32,024 bases of DNA from Legionella moravica DSM 19234 (GTDB taxonomy: Bacteria; Pseudomonadota; Gammaproteobacteria; Legionellales; Legionellaceae), in the NCBI RefSeq assembly GCF_000423305.1, contig NZ_AUHS01000034.1:1-32024 (forward strand), read 5' to 3'. The notes beneath the pieces are model-generated. The model was not told the origin of the DNA, made no database searches, and saw nothing but the letters and a program-made list of their open reading frames with translations. Below, one piece after another: positions 31,010 through 32,024 of this stretch. Each line of letters starts with the position of its first letter. Position 1 is the stretch's first letter. The translations under genes were made by a program, and so were the position numbers.

Positions 31010-31908
31010 ACTGGGACCTCAACTTCATTTATTAATAGCTCTGTTGCAGATAATTGCGTGTGTGATTTTTTTATGATTAAACGGTGATTAACTACCGCTG
31101 GCATTACAGCCTGAATGTCGTCTGGACGAATGAAATCACGTTCCTCAGTTAGTGCATAGGCTTGTGCTGCTCGAATTAAACCCATACCTGCTCTTGGACT
31201 TAGGCCATGATGAAACCATCCTTGATTCCGGCTTGCCGCAAGTAGTGATTGAACGTAATCCAGTACCAGATCAGAAATCTGAATGCTTTGACTTTGATGC
31301 TGCAACTCCAGTAATTGATCTGGATTGATGATGGGCTTCAATTCGGTATACTGGTTATGCAATCCGGGCGATTTTAACAACAACCGTTCCGCCTCTGGTG
31401 GGGGATAGCCAATAACCAGACGCATAAGAAATCGATCGAGCTGGGATTCGGGCAGAGGGTACGTTCCGGTATGATATGAAGGGTTTTGAGTTGCGATTAC
31501 AAAAAATGGATTCGGTAACGGTATCGTTCCTTCATCTGTTGTAACCTGCTTCTCCTCCATTGCTTCTAATAAGGCACTCTGAGTTTTAGGTGTTGCCCGG
31601 TTTATTTCATCCGCAAGAATCAGTTGAGAGAAAACAGGTCCTTTGTGAAAACAAAAGGATTTGAGCTGACTGTCGTATATTGAGACACCCAGAAGATCAC
31701 TGGGTAGCAGATCACTGGTAAATTGAATTCGTTTATAGTGCATCCCCGTAAGTTGTGCCAGGGCATGACTGAAGGTGGTTTTACCCATGCCAGGGATGTC
31801 TTCAAGGAGCAAATGCCCATTTGCCAGCAAACAGGTAATCCCAAGTCTCACTACTTCTTCTTTCCCTAGTAGCGTATGACTTAATGCTTGTTGTAATTGT
31901 TTTATCAT
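31006..31908 (-). CDS. moxR: MoxR-family AAA+ ATPase
   Basis: This 300-residue AAA+ ATPase shows Walker A LLEDIPGMGKTTFSHAL (about 33-49), Walker B LILADEINRATPKTQSALLEAMEE (96-119), sensor 1 FVIATQNP (about 137-144), an arginine-finger region (PESQLDRFLMRL) and the C-terminal lid HHGLSPRAGMGLIRAAQAYAL. MoxR ATPases act as chaperones that mature or activate VWA-type partner proteins; here the likely partner is the DUF58 protein encoded next. Length is normal. The ATG at 31908 overlaps the stop of a 32-codon upstream ORF in an ATGA junction, as at the other two junctions of the operon. Confidence 0.93.
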   Translation of the reverse strand: MIKQLQQALSHTLLGKEEVVRLGITCLLANGHLLLEDIPGMGKTTFSHALAQLTGMHYKRIQFTSDLLPSDLLGVSIYDSQLKSFCFHKGPVFSQLILADEINRATPKTQSALLEAMEEKQVTTDEGTIPLPNPFFVIATQNPSYHTGTYPLPESQLDRFLMRLVIGYPPPEAERLLLKSPGLHNQYTELKPIINPDQLLELQHQSQSIQISDLVLDYVQSLLAASRNQGWFHHGLSPRAGMGLIRAAQAYALTEERDFIRPDDIQAVMPAVVNHRLIIKKSHTQLSATELLINEVEVPV

Positions 31909-32003
31909 GTGAAGTCATTTTCAAGATGATTATTACAAAGTATAGACAGGGCTTGCTGATAAAGCCCAATCTCTTTGTTAAAAGGAGTTTTTAATTCGGT
32001 CAT
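31905..32003 (-). CDS. Possible 32-codon leader ORF coupled to moxR
   Basis: The ORF reads MTELKTPFNKEIGLYQQALS followed by ILCNNHLENDFT, and its TGA shares ATGA with the moxR start. All three downstream junctions of this operon use the same overlap, which argues that the ORF is translated. Against it, the sequence before its ATG (ATTTTAACTAA) has no good ribosome site, and the peptide matches no family I know. A GGGCTT ... AAGCCC hairpin (31949-31967) lies inside it and could affect translation. It is near the window edge, so upstream context is missing. Confidence 0.4.
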   Translation of the reverse strand: MTELKTPFNKEIGLYQQALSILCNNHLENDFT

Positions 32004-32024
32004 TTAGTTAAAATAAATTCTAAA

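Overview
The window looks like a chromosomal segment of a Legionella species. The evidence is a LetS-type tripartite sensor kinase next to a PPi-type phosphofructokinase, a secreted NTPDase with all five apyrase regions, type IVa pilins, and several long proteins resembling Dot/Icm effectors, in moderately AT-rich DNA. From memory, the order pilin / phosphofructokinase / letS / gltX ... EF-P hydroxylase / NTPDase matches the lpg1905-lpg1915 area of L. pneumophila. The NTPDase differs at many positions from the L. pneumophila protein as I remember it, so another Legionella species is more likely. There are no rRNA or tRNA genes, no CRISPR array and no complete insertion sequence.

Layout. 1-900: a cluster of 83-bp palindromic repeats, in direct, inverted and 89-bp tandem copies, around a small DUF559 nuclease-like gene. 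900-3433: bolA (minus), two tandem type IVa pilin genes, each behind its own sigma-54-like promoter, and a cation diffusion facilitator. 3587-7598 (minus): letS followed closely by a PPi-type phosphofructokinase. 7701-9113: gltX, divergent from letS. 9114-9643: a 364-bp inverted-repeat element holding a gene remnant. 9644-13533: two paralogous secreted serine hydrolases, then a putative effector with a possible papain-like core. 13807-15183: glutathione S-transferase and an MgtC-family membrane protein. 15216-15375: a small MITE-like element. 15670-18206: a lipase-like putative effector and epmC. 18227-23825: NTPDase (-), EamA transporter (+), alpha/beta hydrolase with a 42-residue Cys-rich secreted peptide upstream (-), a small secreted protein (-) and roxA (-). 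24117-27834: two long orphan proteins, one with a PmrA-like box upstream and a possible permuted Cys-protease signature, the other with an intact von Willebrand A (MIDAS) domain. 28056-32003 (minus): a tightly overlapping moxR / DUF58 / TgpA-type transglutaminase operon, preceded by a 32-codon ORF that also overlaps by ATGA.

How the parts fit together. LetS, in Legionella, controls the switch to the transmissive, virulent phase. Pilins, MgtC, NTPDase and the putative effectors fit an intracellular lifestyle. gltX, epmC and roxA belong to the translation machinery; EpmC and RoxA are both protein hydroxylases, acting on EF-P and ribosomal protein uL16. Most intergenic gaps carry palindromic repeats of several unrelated families. 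The points most worth follow-up are the DUF559 gene embedded in palindromic repeats, the paired sigma-54 pilin promoters with a TGTCA array, the two cryptic Cys-protease-like putative effectors, the lipase-like membrane effector, and the leader ORF of the moxR operon.
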